Shown: in pieces, positions 42,885 to 51,450 of the stretch | Layout of the letters: every line of letters begins with the position of its first letter | Position numbering within the stretch: position 1 is the first letter of the stretch | Notes under the pieces: generated by a model | What the model was told of the DNA's origin: nothing | The model's input: the letters and a program-made list of their open reading frames with translations, nothing else | Database searches by the model: none | Program-made: the position numbers and the translations under genes | Source: Streptomyces roseirectus | Lineage (GTDB): Bacteria > Actinomycetota > Actinomycetes > Streptomycetales > Streptomycetaceae | NCBI RefSeq assembly: GCF_014489635.1 | Contig: NZ_CP060828.1 | Location: 5,783,501-5,847,500, forward strand | Reading direction: 5' to 3' | DNA: 64,000 nucleotides

Positions 42885-43889
42885 TCAAATCCCCCGGATA
42901 TCCCCGACGGCCTGCCGAGGCGCCCGCCTCTCCGGCACCACCCCACTCAACAACACCAACCGAACAGCCCGCTGCCGCTGCCCCGCATACCCCTCCAACA
43001 GTTCCAGCATCCGCCCGTCATCAGCCCCCCGCTCCCCACCCAGCACCCACCCCACGATCCCCGGCAGATGCAGATCCCCAAGGGTCACCACATCCACGGC
43101 CCCATGACTCCGCTGCACCACCTCCGCCGACGTCCACACCCCCACCCCCGGCACCACCTCCAACCGCCGACAAGCCTCCTCCGCCGACACCCCCACCCCC
43201 TCCTCCAACCGCGCCGCCACCCGAACCGCCCGCACCACGGTCGCCGCCCTCTTGTCATCGACCCCCGCGAGATGCCACTCCCACGACGGAATCGCCCCCC
43301 ACCCCCGAGGCGACGGCATCACCCACAACCGCCCCCCGGCCGCAGGCCCCGGCGCCGGCTCCCCGAACTTCCGCACCAACATCCCCCACGCCCGATAAGC
43401 CTCCTCGGTGGTCACCTTCTGCTCCAGCACGGAGGGGATCAACGACTCCATGACCAGCCCACTCCGCCCCAGCCGAAGCCCCTTCCGCCGCCGCCACACC
43501 TCAGCGACCACCCGATGCCGAGGCACGAACGCGGACGGCTCATCCCCCGCCCCCACCAGTGCGGGAAGCTGATCGAGCAGCCACTCGGCCCCACCACCCC
43601 ACGCCTCCCCCCGCACCACACCCCCCTCAAGGCTGACCCGAAGAGCCCCGGGCCCACAGGGCGTGAGACTCCCCCGCCACACGGCCCCGTCGGGAGTGAC
43701 CCGGAACGTGGGATCCCCGGGCCCCCGCCGCAGAGGCCCGAGCACCAGCCCGAGATCAAGCGGCCCGTCGGGAGCGAACGACCGGACAAGCCCCCCGAGC
43801 CCCGCCCGCCCACCCCGCACCGAGGGCACCCCGACATACCCACCCCGCACGGACGCGCGAGTGGCCCGAGGAGCGAACCGCCCAGCCAC
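42885..43889 (-). CDS. DNA-3-methyladenine glycosylase II-like protein (HhH-GPD / AlkA type)
   Basis: The 334-residue protein has a TBP-like N-terminal half and a helix-hairpin-helix glycosylase half. RSGLVMESLIPSVLEQKVT is the expected region around the first helices, VVPGVGVWTSAEVVQRSHG is the HhH-G/P motif, and the following LGDLHLPG provides the catalytic Asp. It should remove alkylated purines from DNA. GTG start at 43889. It is the last gene of the leftward run after fbiB with a 46-base gap. Confidence 0.83.
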   Translation of the reverse strand: MAGRFAPRATRASVRGGYVGVPSVRGGRAGLGGLVRSFAPDGPLDLGLVLGPLRRGPGDPTFRVTPDGAVWRGSLTPCGPGALRVSLEGGVVRGEAWGGGAEWLLDQLPALVGAGDEPSAFVPRHRVVAEVWRRRKGLRLGRSGLVMESLIPSVLEQKVTTEEAYRAWGMLVRKFGEPAPGPAAGGRLWVMPSPRGWGAIPSWEWHLAGVDDKRAATVVRAVRVAARLEEGVGVSAEEACRRLEVVPGVGVWTSAEVVQRSHGAVDVVTLGDLHLPGIVGWVLGGERGADDGRMLELLEGYAGQRQRAVRLVLLSGVVPERRAPRQAVGDIRGI

Positions 43890-43935
43890 AAACCCTCCCG
43901 ACCTGACACCCGACCCGGATCAACCGCCGCTCACC

Positions 43936-45231
43936 TCACCGCACTTCGATGAACCCCTCCACCCCCCTCTCCCCCCGGGCCCGAGGCTCCTCCGCGGGCC
44001 GCCCCACCGCGACGGCCCCCATGGGATCCCACCCGGCGGGCAGCGCCAGCACCTCCCGCACGACATCCCGGCAGAACATCGTCGACGACACCCACGCGGA
44101 CCCCAGCCGCTCCCCGGCCAGCGCGACGAGGAAGTTCTGCACCCCGGCCCCCGCCGCGACGACGAACATCTCCCGCTCGGCGGCATCCCGCCGGGGATCC
44201 CCGTAGTGATGCGACCCGTCCATCACCAGACAGGGCACGACGAGATAGGGCGCGTTGCGCAGCACATCCCCCCGCCGCACCCGCTTCGCGATGGACTCCT
44301 CCGACTTCCCGTCCCGCCGCAGATCCGCGACCCAGGCGTCCCGCATCGCGTCGAGCAACCGCACCCGCGACTCCTTTGACTCCAGTAGCACGAACCGCCA
44401 GGGCGTGGTGTGATGCGGCGCCGGCGCGGTGACGGCCGCGGCGACGGCCCGCCGCACCGCCCCGGGATCGACGTCGTCGTCGGTGAACGCCCGCACGGTC
44501 CGCCGCTGCGTCACCGCGAGCCGCACGGCCTCGGACGTCCCGAGCCGGAACATGTCGTCCGCGGCCCCGCGCACCAGGCGCCGCGCCCCCTCGGTCTCGT
44601 CCCCGTCGACGACATGCCCGAGCCCGCGCACCACGGCGACCGGCAGCCCGGTGGCCTTCCCCTTGACGAGGTCCCCAGCGGCGGCCAGCTCGTCGGCGGT
44701 CGCGACGACGGTCGCGACGAGCGGATTCCCGTACGCGTCGGTCCCGCCCCGCAGATCGTCCAGCACCCGCACCCCGGCCGCCCCGATCGCGACGTCCGTC
44801 AACCCGGCCCGCCAGGGCCGCCCGAAGGTGTCACTGACGACGACCCCGACATCGACCCCGAGGACATCCCGCAGCCCCTCCCGGATCGCACGCGCGGACG
44901 CGTCCGGGTCCTCGGGCAGCAACAGCACCGTGCCCGCGGGCGTGTTGGACGCGTCGACCCCGGCGGCGGCCATCACGAGCCCCTGCCGGTTCTCGACGAT
45001 CCGCAGCGTCCCCCGCCGCGCGACGACCCGCACGGTCTCCGCGTCGATCGCGGCCTCCCGGTCGTCCGCCGCGACGATCCGCCCCTCGGCCTTGGACACG
45101 ATCTTCGACGTCACGACGACGACGTCCCCGTCGGCGAGCCCCGGCTCGGCCCCGGCGATCAACTTGGCGAGGTCGTCCCCCCGCCGCACCTCGGGCAGCC
45201 CCTCGACGGCCCACACCCGGTACTCACTCAC
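43936..45231 (-). CDS. fbiB: Bifunctional F420 gamma-glutamyl ligase / nitroreductase-fold protein (FbiB)
   Basis: This 431-residue protein fuses two domains. Residues 1-240 form a CofE-type ligase ([49 protein letters not shown]). Residues 245-431 form a nitroreductase-like domain ([41 protein letters not shown]). In mycobacteria FbiB adds glutamates to F420-0 and reduces the dehydro-F420 intermediate. The GTG at 45231 overlaps the end of fbiA by eight bases; a second GTG four bases on is out of frame. fbiA and fbiB act consecutively. Confidence 0.93.
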   Translation of the reverse strand: MSEYRVWAVEGLPEVRRGDDLAKLIAGAEPGLADGDVVVVTSKIVSKAEGRIVAADDREAAIDAETVRVVARRGTLRIVENRQGLVMAAAGVDASNTPAGTVLLLPEDPDASARAIREGLRDVLGVDVGVVVSDTFGRPWRAGLTDVAIGAAGVRVLDDLRGGTDAYGNPLVATVVATADELAAAGDLVKGKATGLPVAVVRGLGHVVDGDETEGARRLVRGAADDMFRLGTSEAVRLAVTQRRTVRAFTDDDVDPGAVRRAVAAAVTAPAPHHTTPWRFVLLESKESRVRLLDAMRDAWVADLRRDGKSEESIAKRVRRGDVLRNAPYLVVPCLVMDGSHHYGDPRRDAAEREMFVVAAGAGVQNFLVALAGERLGSAWVSSTMFCRDVVREVLALPAGWDPMGAVAVGRPAEEPRARGERGVEGFIEVR

Positions 45232-46186
45232 CGGCCCGCACCTCCTGCGCCAGCTCCAGCGCGACCCGCGCCATCTCGGCGGTCGCCTCGTCGTCACTCA
45301 TCATCAGCGGTACGGCCCGGCACCGGATCCCGGCGGCCTCCACGCGCGCGACGGCACCGGCGTCGACCGTGTCGACCAGCCACCCGTCGAGCAGCCCCGC
45401 CCCGTAGTGCTCGGCGACGGCCGCGGCGCTGGACTCCACCCCGACGGCGGCCAGCACCTTGTCGGCCATCCCACGCACGGGCGCGTCCCCGACGATGGGA
45501 GAGAGGCCGACGACCGGCGCGCCCGCCTCCGCGACGGCCTCCCGGATCCCCGGCACCGCCAGGATCGTCCCGACCGACACGACCGGGTTGGACGGCGGGA
45601 ACAGGATCACGTCCGCCGCGCCGATCGCCTCCAGCACGCCCGGCGCCGGCTTCGCCTGCTCGGCGCCGACCGGCACGACGGCGTGCGCGGGCACGGACGC
45701 CCGCAGCCGCACCCAGTACTCCTGGAAGTGGATCGCCTTGCGCTCCCCGTCGAGCTCGACGGCGACATGCGTCTCGACCCGGTCGTCCGTCATCGGCAGC
45801 AGCCGCACGCCCGGTTTCCACCGGTCGCACAGCGCCTCGGTCACCGCGCTCAGCGGATATCCCGCCGCCAGCATCTGCGTCCGCACGATGTGCGTCGCGA
45901 AGTCCCGGTCACCGAGCCCGAACCACTCGGGCCCGACCCCGTAGGCGGCGAGTTCTTCCTTCACCCGGAACGACTCGTCCTCCCGGCCCCACCCACGCTC
46001 CTCGTCGATGCCCCCGCCGAGCGTGTACATCACGGTGTCCAGATCAGGACAGACCTTCAATCCGAACAGATGAATATCGTCCCCCGTATTTCCGACCACC
46101 GTGATCTCCGCCTCCGCCGCGGCCTTCTTCAGACCGCGCAGAAACCGAGCCCCACCGATACCGCCTGCCAGAACCACAATGCGCAT
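45224..46186 (-). CDS. fbiA: 2-phospho-L-lactate/phosphoenolpyruvate transferase of F420 synthesis (FbiA/CofD)
   Basis: This 320-residue enzyme transfers the phospholactate or phosphoenolpyruvyl group to FO, making (dehydro-)F420-0. [41 protein letters not shown] and [11 protein letters not shown] are family signatures. It overlaps fbiB and follows the cysteine dioxygenase gene by 37 bases in the same direction. A 7-bp inverted repeat sits in that gap. Confidence 0.94.
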   Translation of the reverse strand: MRIVVLAGGIGGARFLRGLKKAAAEAEITVVGNTGDDIHLFGLKVCPDLDTVMYTLGGGIDEERGWGREDESFRVKEELAAYGVGPEWFGLGDRDFATHIVRTQMLAAGYPLSAVTEALCDRWKPGVRLLPMTDDRVETHVAVELDGERKAIHFQEYWVRLRASVPAHAVVPVGAEQAKPAPGVLEAIGAADVILFPPSNPVVSVGTILAVPGIREAVAEAGAPVVGLSPIVGDAPVRGMADKVLAAVGVESSAAAVAEHYGAGLLDGWLVDTVDAGAVARVEAAGIRCRAVPLMMSDDEATAEMARVALELAQEVRAGE

Positions 46187-46195
46187 GCCCCAAGT

Positions 46196-46215
46196 CTGTC
46201 AGCCCCCACTGACAG
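46196..46215. promoter_or_regulatory. Inverted repeat between cysteine dioxygenase and fbiA
   Basis: CTGTCAG at 46196-46202 and CTGACAG at 46209-46215 are perfect reverse complements with a 6-base spacer, ten bases upstream of the fbiA ATG. It could be an operator or an RNA hairpin that sets the level of fbiA relative to the upstream gene. Confidence 0.45.
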
Positions 46216-46223
46216 CCCCGCCG

Positions 46224-46739
46224 CTACCCGGCCGCGGGCAGCAGTGCCTCACCGGCCTCGGCCCCGCACGCGCGCGCCTCCGAGCGCATCGGCATCTCGG
46301 TGAGCCCCGGGTAATAAACGTGCAGGCTCACTGCCGGCTCCCACGTGTCGTTGTGCACGTCATGCGCATACCCCGGCGCGAACACCCGCTGCGCGCCCCC
46401 CGAGAGCTTCCGCACCCCCCGCTCGGTGCGCTCGGTGAGCGTCCCGTCGAGCACGGTGAGGACACCGGAGGACCGCCCGTGGTCGTGGAGAGCGGTCCCC
46501 TGCCCGGGAAGCCAGGACAGCAGCCAGACCTCGTAGCCGGGCCCGGTGCGCAGCCGGTGGTACCAGCGGGTCGTGGCGTCGTAGCGGACGAGAGGCGCCC
46601 ACTGCGCCCGGTCCGCGGCGATGGACCGCGCGAGCCCGACGAACTCGGCGACGGTGGAGGGGTGTTCACGCGGGGGCTGCAGCAGGTGGAGGACTTCGAG
46701 GATGTCGCCGGCGATCTGGAGGTCGTTGTCGCTGTTCAT
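46224..46739 (-). CDS. Cysteine dioxygenase
   Basis: This 171-residue cupin oxidises L-cysteine to cysteine sulfinate with O2 and a mononuclear iron. Iron ligands are in LHDHGRSSG (His85, His87) and in the later YAHDVHN. The cupin strands SGVLTVLDG and VSLHVYYPG fit the family. The ATG at 46739 was chosen at the family start. It heads a leftward series with fbiA, fbiB and the glycosylase. About 155 bases upstream ends a short ORF rich in cysteine codons, so expression is probably tied to cysteine supply. Confidence 0.88.
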   Translation of the reverse strand: MNSDNDLQIAGDILEVLHLLQPPREHPSTVAEFVGLARSIAADRAQWAPLVRYDATTRWYHRLRTGPGYEVWLLSWLPGQGTALHDHGRSSGVLTVLDGTLTERTERGVRKLSGGAQRVFAPGYAHDVHNDTWEPAVSLHVYYPGLTEMPMRSEARACGAEAGEALLPAAG

Positions 46740-46796
46740 AAGGGTGCGGTGGTTCCTCGGCGGGAGTTGCGGCGGGGGGCTGGGTGTCACGTACCG

Positions 46797-46817
46797 GCCG
46801 CCCGGATCACGGGCGGC
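46797..46817 (-). terminator. 8-bp hairpin in the cysteine dioxygenase leader
   Basis: GCCGCCCG at 46797-46804 pairs with CGGGCGGC at 46810-46817 around a five-base loop. It lies between the poly-cysteine short ORF and the cysteine dioxygenase start, where an attenuator or Rho-influenced structure would be expected. Confidence 0.55.
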
Positions 46818-46855
46818 GCAGATGCCCTGGTCCGGGCGTGGGGGAACAAGCAGCC

Positions 46856-46871
46856 GAGTCGCGGTGGACTC
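46856..46871 (-). other. Small hairpin just after the poly-cysteine ORF
   Basis: GAGTC at 46856-46860 pairs with GACTC at 46867-46871 around GCGGTG, about 25 bases after the leader stop codon. A ribosome stalled on the cysteine codons could affect it. Confidence 0.4.
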
Positions 46872-46895
46872 AGGACAGCCGGAGCGAGGTGAGGC

Positions 46896-46991
46896 TCAAC
46901 AGCTGGGACAGCAACAACAGCCACGGCGAGCGCGGGCAGCACCGAGGGACCCGGCGGAGCGGGTCGAGGTGATGGCCAAGTTCGCGAGCAT
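46896..46991 (-). CDS. Poly-cysteine leader peptide (31 aa), candidate cysteine attenuator
   Basis: On the minus strand an ATG at 46991 opens a 31-codon frame that ends GCCCCPSC and stop at 46896-46898. Five of the last seven residues are cysteine, with four consecutive TGT/TGC codons. The gene downstream on the same strand is cysteine dioxygenase. Seven bases before the ATG is a -10-like TGTCCT, and 17 bases further a consensus TTGACA, so the ATG would be the first codon of a leaderless transcript. This matches the polycysteine leaderless short ORFs described in mycobacteria, where slow translation of the Cys codons at low cysteine changes expression of the operon behind. Expression is inferred, not shown. 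Confidence 0.72.
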   Translation of the reverse strand: MLANLAITSTRSAGSLGAARARRGCCCCPSC

Positions 46992-46998
46992 GCCCACA

Positions 46999-47027
46999 AG
47001 GACAGCGGTTCACACCCCCACTGTCAA
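46999..47027 (-). promoter_or_regulatory. Promoter of the poly-cysteine leader / cysteine dioxygenase transcript
   Basis: Read on the minus strand: TTGACA at 47027-47022, a 17-base spacer, and TGTCCT at 47004-46999, followed seven bases later by the leader ATG. The -35 is perfect and the -10 is weak. Confidence 0.6.
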
Positions 47028-47289
47028 CTCCACACCCGGAGGGTGGGACGCGATTCACCCCATCCGGTACGTGTCGGAGACGAAAGGTTTGTTCACGCAC
47101 TCACCGGGACACATGGCGCACAACCGGGCGCGTGACCCGCGTGTCGGAACGAGAACGCAGTTGATGGCGTCCTTTCCCGTAACAGGCCGTCAGGCCCCGT
47201 CTGCATGTCAAGGTTTATGGCGATTTGAACACTTTCTGCGCCGCCTTGGTTCCGCAGAGTGAATAAGGGGCCCAATAGCAGATCTCGGC

Positions 47290-47319
47290 TTGACTCGCCC
47301 GGAGCAGCACACTTGTAAT
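47290..47319 (+). promoter_or_regulatory. Candidate whiB promoter
   Basis: TTGACT at 47290-47295, an 18-base spacer and TGTAAT at 47314-47319 lie about 80 bases before the whiB ATG. In S. coelicolor whiB has a constitutive promoter and a developmental one dependent on BldM-WhiI. Which of these this represents cannot be told from sequence. Confidence 0.45.
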
Positions 47320-47398
47320 TTCACTCGTGTCGTTCGCCGCCACCACTTGACGGTTGACGGCCCGGCACGGGGACGCGAAAGACAGACGAGGGGCGCAC

Positions 47399-47662
47399 AT
47401 GACCGAGCTGGTGCAGCAACTGCTGGTCGACGACGCGGACGAGGAACTCGGCTGGCAGGAGCGCGCGCTGTGCGCCCAGACCGATCCCGAGTCCTTCTTC
47501 CCCGAGAAGGGTGGCTCCACGCGCGAGGCCAAGAAGGTCTGCCTCGCCTGCGAGGTCCGCTCCGAATGCCTCGAATACGCCCTCGCCAACGACGAGCGCT
47601 TCGGCATCTGGGGCGGTCTCTCCGAGCGTGAACGCCGCCGCCTGAAGAAAGCGGCCGTCTGA
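47399..47662 (+). CDS. whiB: Sporulation regulator WhiB
   Basis: This 87-residue iron-sulfur protein has four cysteines at 25, 48, 51 and 57 (ALCAQ, VCLACEVRSEC), the FGIWGG turn and a basic C-terminus ERERRRLKKAA. As far as I can recall it is identical or nearly so to S. coelicolor WhiB. WhiB binds DNA with WhiA and is needed for sporulation septation. The ATG is preceded by GAGGGG, and the next gene lies beyond a strong hairpin, so it is monocistronic. Confidence 0.97.
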   Translation: MTELVQQLLVDDADEELGWQERALCAQTDPESFFPEKGGSTREAKKVCLACEVRSECLEYALANDERFGIWGGLSERERRRLKKAAV

Positions 47663-47714
47663 CGCCGGTACGACCGTATGAATGGCCTGTGGCCTGGTAA
47701 GAAAACATCGAGAC

Positions 47715-47751
47715 GGCCCGTCGCCCGTGGGTTATCCACAGGCGGCGGGCC
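47715..47751. terminator. Long hairpin terminator after whiB
   Basis: GGCCCGTCGCC at 47715-47725 pairs with GGCGGCGGGCC at 47741-47751 with one wobble, and an inner GTGG/CCAC pair caps the loop. The loop side includes TTATCCACA by chance. Confidence 0.8.
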
Positions 47752-47856
47752 GCTGCCTTGCCCAGCCGATAGTGTGGTCGCTCGTCCGAGACACCCCACC
47801 GTCCTCGCACGGCACGGGTGTTCACCGCAGTCCATCGAACCGGGGCCCGTACCTCG

Positions 47857-50800
47857 ATGTCCGTGCACAGCCACCCGGCAGCCCGCGACGCTGCCACGCC
47901 AGAGTTCCCGCGTCACGTGGTGACCGCGGTCCTCGTCGCCCACGACGGGGCCCGCTGGCTGCCCGACGCGCTCGCCGGACTGCTCGGCCAGGAGCGCCCG
48001 GTCCAGTCCGTCGTGGCCGCCGACACCGGCAGCGCGGACGACTCCGCCCAGCAGCTCACCGAAGCCCTCGGCGAGGGCCGCGTCCTGCACCTCGCCCGGC
48101 GCACCGGCTTCGGCCAGGCCGTCGAGGAGGCCGTCCGCGCGGCCCCGGTCCTCACCCCCGAGGAACTGCCCTACCTCAAGCGCCCCAGCGGCTGGGACCC
48201 CGTCACGCGCACCTGGCGCGACGACGCCTACGACCTCCCCGAACTCCCGCACGGCGAACCGGTCCAGTGGCTGTGGCTGCTGCACGACGACAGCGCCCCC
48301 GAGCCCGACGCCCTCGCCGAACTCCTGCGCGTCGTGGACAACGAACTGGAACTGGGCCGCGACGACGTGGCCGTCGTCGGCCCCAAACTCCGCGGCTGGT
48401 ACGACAAACGCCAGCTCCTCGAAGTCGGCGTCACCATCGCCTCCTCGGGCCGCCGCTGGACCGGCCTCGACCGCCGCGAACAGGACCAGGGCCAGCACGA
48501 CCACGTCCGCCCGGTCCTCGCCGTCTCCACCGCCGGCATGCTCGTCCGCAGGGACGTCTTCGACGACCTCGGCGGCTTCGACCGCCGCCTGCCCCTCATG
48601 CGCGACGACGTCGACCTGTGCTGGCGCGCGACCTCCCTGGGCCACCGCGTCCTGGTCGCCCCCGAGGCCGTCGTCCGGCACGCCGAGGCCGCCTCCCGCG
48701 AGCGCCGCACCGTCGACTGCGGGGGCCGCACGGCCGCCTCCCCGCACAAGGTCGACAAGGCCGGCGCCGTCTACACCCTGCTCGTCAACAGCCGTACCGC
48801 CGCGCTGCCCTGGGTGTTCTTCCGGATCGTCCTCGGGACCGTCCTGCGGACCCTCGCCTACCTCGTCGGCAAGGTCCCCGGGCAGGCCGTCGACGAGATC
48901 CGGGGCCTGCTGGGGACGCTGCTGCGGCCCGAGCGGATCATCGCCGGACGCCGCGCGCGCGGGAAGCCCGTCGTCGACAAGGGCGAGCTGCGCGCCCTGT
49001 TCCCGCCGCCCGGCGCGACCCTGCGGGCCACCGTCGAACAGGCCGCCGGCAGCTTCCTGGACTCCTCCGACACCGACACCGCCCCCGGGCGCCACGGCGG
49101 CGGCATCGAGTCGGGCCCCGGCGGGGACGACGCGGACTTCCTGGAGATCGAGCAGTTCGCGCGCCTCAAGCGCATCGCCCGCAAACCCGGCCCGGTGCTC
49201 TTCCTCGCGCTGCTGCTGATCTCCCTGGCCGCCTGCCGCGCCCTCCTGGGCACCGGCGCCCTCGCGGGCGGCGCCCTGCTGCCCGCCCCCGGCACCGCAG
49301 GCGAGCTGTGGAACCACTACACCGACGCCTGGCACCCCGTAGGCGCAGGCGGCACCCCCTCCGCCCCGCCCTACCTGGCGATCGTCGCCGCGCTGGCCGC
49401 CCTGCTGTTCGGCTCGACCGGCCTCGCCGTCACCCTCCTGCTGGTCTGCTCGGTCCCGCTCGCCGGGTTCACGGCCTACTTCGCCTCCCGCCCGCTCGTC
49501 ACCTCACGCCTCCTGCGCGCGTGGGCCGCCGTCGTCTACGCCTTCCTGCCCGCCGTCACCGGCGCGCTCGCCGGCGGCCGGCTCGGCACCGCCGTCCTCG
49601 CCGTCCTGCTCCCGCTGATCGCCCGCGCGGGCATCGCCGCCAGCGGCCTCGCCCACACCTCGGGCACGCGCGGCAGCTGGCGGGCCACCTGGGCGTACGC
49701 GCTGCTGCTGACGATCACCACCGCGTTCACGCCGGTCGTGTGGCCCATCGCGCTGGTCCTCGGCCTCGCGGTCCTCGCCGTGCGCCGCACCGAACTCACC
49801 GCCTACGGCCCGCGTTTCCTCGCCCAGCTCGGCACCCCCCTGCTGGTCCTCGCGCCCTGGTCGTTGTCCCTCCTGCCGACCGGCTTCTTCCAGGAGGCCG
49901 GCCTCGACTTCGGCGCCTCCGCTGCCTCAGCACTCGACCTGCTCGGCGCCAGCCCCGGCGGGCCCGGCACGGTCAGCGGCCTGATGCTCATCGGCGTCGT
50001 CCTCGCCGCCCTCGCCGCCCTGCTGCGCTCCGAGCGGCACACCGGCGTCTGGGCGGCCTGGGCGGTCGCGCTGGTCGGCCTCGTCTTCGCCGTCCTGTCC
50101 AACGGGGACGCCTGGGCGGGCCCCGCCACCCTCGTCTACGGCCTCGCCCTGCTGTGCGCCGCGATGATCGGCGCCGACGGCGCCCGCTCGCGCGTCGCCG
50201 AACAGAGCTTCGGCTGGCGCCAGCCCGTCGCCGCCCTCATCGCCTTCGCCGCCGCCGCGGGCCCGCTGCTCGTCGCCGCCGGCTGGATGATCCGGGGCGC
50301 CGACGGCCCCCTGGAGCGCCGCGACCCCGTCCAGGTGCCCGCGTTCGTCGCAGAGGAGGCCGGCACCCGCGACCAGGCCCGCACCCTGGTCCTGGACAGC
50401 GACTCCGCCGCCCACGTCTCCTACATGCTGGTCCGCGGCTCCGGCGCCCGCATGGGCGACGCCGAGACCGCCGCGGCCGACGGCGAGAACAAGCAGCTCG
50501 ACAAGGTTGTCGCCAACCTCGTCGCGGGCTCCGGCGCCGACCAGACCACCGAACTCGGCAAGTTCGCGGTGCGCTACGTCCTCGTCCACAAGGGCGCCCC
50601 GCGCGAGGTCGCCCGGGTCCTGGACGCCACGCCCGGCCTCAGCCGCCTCAGCCAGCAGAACGGCAGCGCCCTGTGGCGGGTCAACCGCGAGGTCTCCCGC
50701 GCGGCGATCGTCACCGAGGACGGCTCCGGCACCCCCGTCGCGGTCGGCGCCGGGCCCGTCGAGATCCACACCACCGTCGAGGACGGTCCCGAGGGACGTG

Positions 50801-51450
50801 TCCTGCGCCTCGCCGACGCCGTCGCCGACGGCTGGAGCGCCACCCTCGACGGCAAGCCCCTCAAGAGCGTCACCGTCGACGGCTGGGCCCAGGGCTTCGA
50901 ACTCCCCTCGACCGGCGGCAGGCTGGACGTCACCTACGAGGACCCCTTCACCCACACCCTGTGGCTGTGGACCCAGGGCGCCCTCGCCCTCGTCCTCGTC
51001 GTCCTCGCCCTCCCGGGCCGCCGCCGCGACGTCGACGACGACCTCCCCGAGGAGCAGCCGATCCCCGCCCAGGCCACCGGCGAGGGCCGCCGCGCCCGCC
51101 GCCTGCGCGACCGCGCGGAGACCGACGACACCACCGCCCCGGACGCGCCCCCGGCCGAGACACCCCCGGCCGCCGTCCCGCAGCAGCAGTCCTACGGCGA
51201 GTGGGACGCCGCCCAGTACGCGGGCGCCGAGCAGTACCCCTACCCCGCCCAGGGCTACGACCAGAGCGCCGGCCAGTACGACCCGTACCAGGCGGGCCAG
51301 TACGACCCCTACGGCTACGACGGACAGCAGCAGCCGCCGTACGACCAGGGCTACGGCGCCCCGCAGGAGCAGCCCTACGACCCCTCGTACCAGCAGGGCT
51401 ACGACCAGGCGCAGCAGCCGTACCAGCGCCCCGACGGGAGCCAGCAGTGA
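47857..51450 (+). CDS. Large membrane glycosyltransferase, family 2 N-terminal domain
   Basis: This protein of about 1197 residues starts with a GT-A domain (VTAVLVAHDGARWLPDAL, WLWLLHDDSAPEPDAL, DVFDDLGGFDRRLPLMRDDVDLCWR). From about residue 435 a polytopic region with roughly 12 hydrophobic segments follows, interrupted by a soluble loop at about 840-1020. The C-terminal 90 residues are Gln/Tyr/Pro-rich with QYDPY-type repeats and probably disordered. It should transfer sugar in envelope polymer synthesis, possibly using a polyprenyl donor for the membrane part. Start ATG 47857 or GTG 47818, neither with a clear binding site. The stop overlaps the next gene by four bases. Confidence 0.85.
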   Translation: MSVHSHPAARDAATPEFPRHVVTAVLVAHDGARWLPDALAGLLGQERPVQSVVAADTGSADDSAQQLTEALGEGRVLHLARRTGFGQAVEEAVRAAPVLTPEELPYLKRPSGWDPVTRTWRDDAYDLPELPHGEPVQWLWLLHDDSAPEPDALAELLRVVDNELELGRDDVAVVGPKLRGWYDKRQLLEVGVTIASSGRRWTGLDRREQDQGQHDHVRPVLAVSTAGMLVRRDVFDDLGGFDRRLPLMRDDVDLCWRATSLGHRVLVAPEAVVRHAEAASRERRTVDCGGRTAASPHKVDKAGAVYTLLVNSRTAALPWVFFRIVLGTVLRTLAYLVGKVPGQAVDEIRGLLGTLLRPERIIAGRRARGKPVVDKGELRALFPPPGATLRATVEQAAGSFLDSSDTDTAPGRHGGGIESGPGGDDADFLEIEQFARLKRIARKPGPVLFLALLLISLAACRALLGTGALAGGALLPAPGTAGELWNHYTDAWHPVGAGGTPSAPPYLAIVAALAALLFGSTGLAVTLLLVCSVPLAGFTAYFASRPLVTSRLLRAWAAVVYAFLPAVTGALAGGRLGTAVLAVLLPLIARAGIAASGLAHTSGTRGSWRATWAYALLLTITTAFTPVVWPIALVLGLAVLAVRRTELTAYGPRFLAQLGTPLLVLAPWSLSLLPTGFFQEAGLDFGASAASALDLLGASPGGPGTVSGLMLIGVVLAALAALLRSERHTGVWAAWAVALVGLVFAVLSNGDAWAGPATLVYGLALLCAAMIGADGARSRVAEQSFGWRQPVAALIAFAAAAGPLLVAAGWMIRGADGPLERRDPVQVPAFVAEEAGTRDQARTLVLDSDSAAHVSYMLVRGSGARMGDAETAAADGENKQLDKVVANLVAGSGADQTTELGKFAVRYVLVHKGAPREVARVLDATPGLSRLSQQNGSALWRVNREVSRAAIVTEDGSGTPVAVGAGPVEIHTTVEDGPEGRVLRLADAVADGWSATLDGKPLKSVTVDGWAQGFELPSTGGRLDVTYEDPFTHTLWLWTQGALALVLVVLALPGRRRDVDDDLPEEQPIPAQATGEGRRARRLRDRAETDDTTAPDAPPAETPPAAVPQQQSYGEWDAAQYAGAEQYPYPAQGYDQSAGQYDPYQAGQYDPYGYDGQQQPPYDQGYGAPQEQPYDPSYQQGYDQAQQPYQRPDGSQQ

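Larger units (their letters stand above)
46992..47398. other. Intergenic region between the leader ORF and whiB
   Basis: About 400 bases between divergent units. It contains the leader promoter at its left end and the whiB promoter near 47290-47319. From 47150 to 47340 it is markedly less GC-rich than the surroundings, as expected for a developmental promoter region. No other gene is evident. Confidence 0.6.

Noticed and set aside
46870..47100. A 76-residue minus-strand frame ending LLLLSQLLSLTSLRLS as the leader peptide of cysteine dioxygenase
   Set aside because: It overlaps the poly-cysteine ORF in another frame, lacks a placed start and promoter, and its leucine-rich end is the frame-shifted reading of the Cys codons (TGTTGTTGCTGT).
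47732..47740. TTATCCACA, a perfect DnaA box
   Set aside because: It is a single site lying within the loop of the whiB terminator hairpin, with no cluster of boxes and no replication gene nearby.
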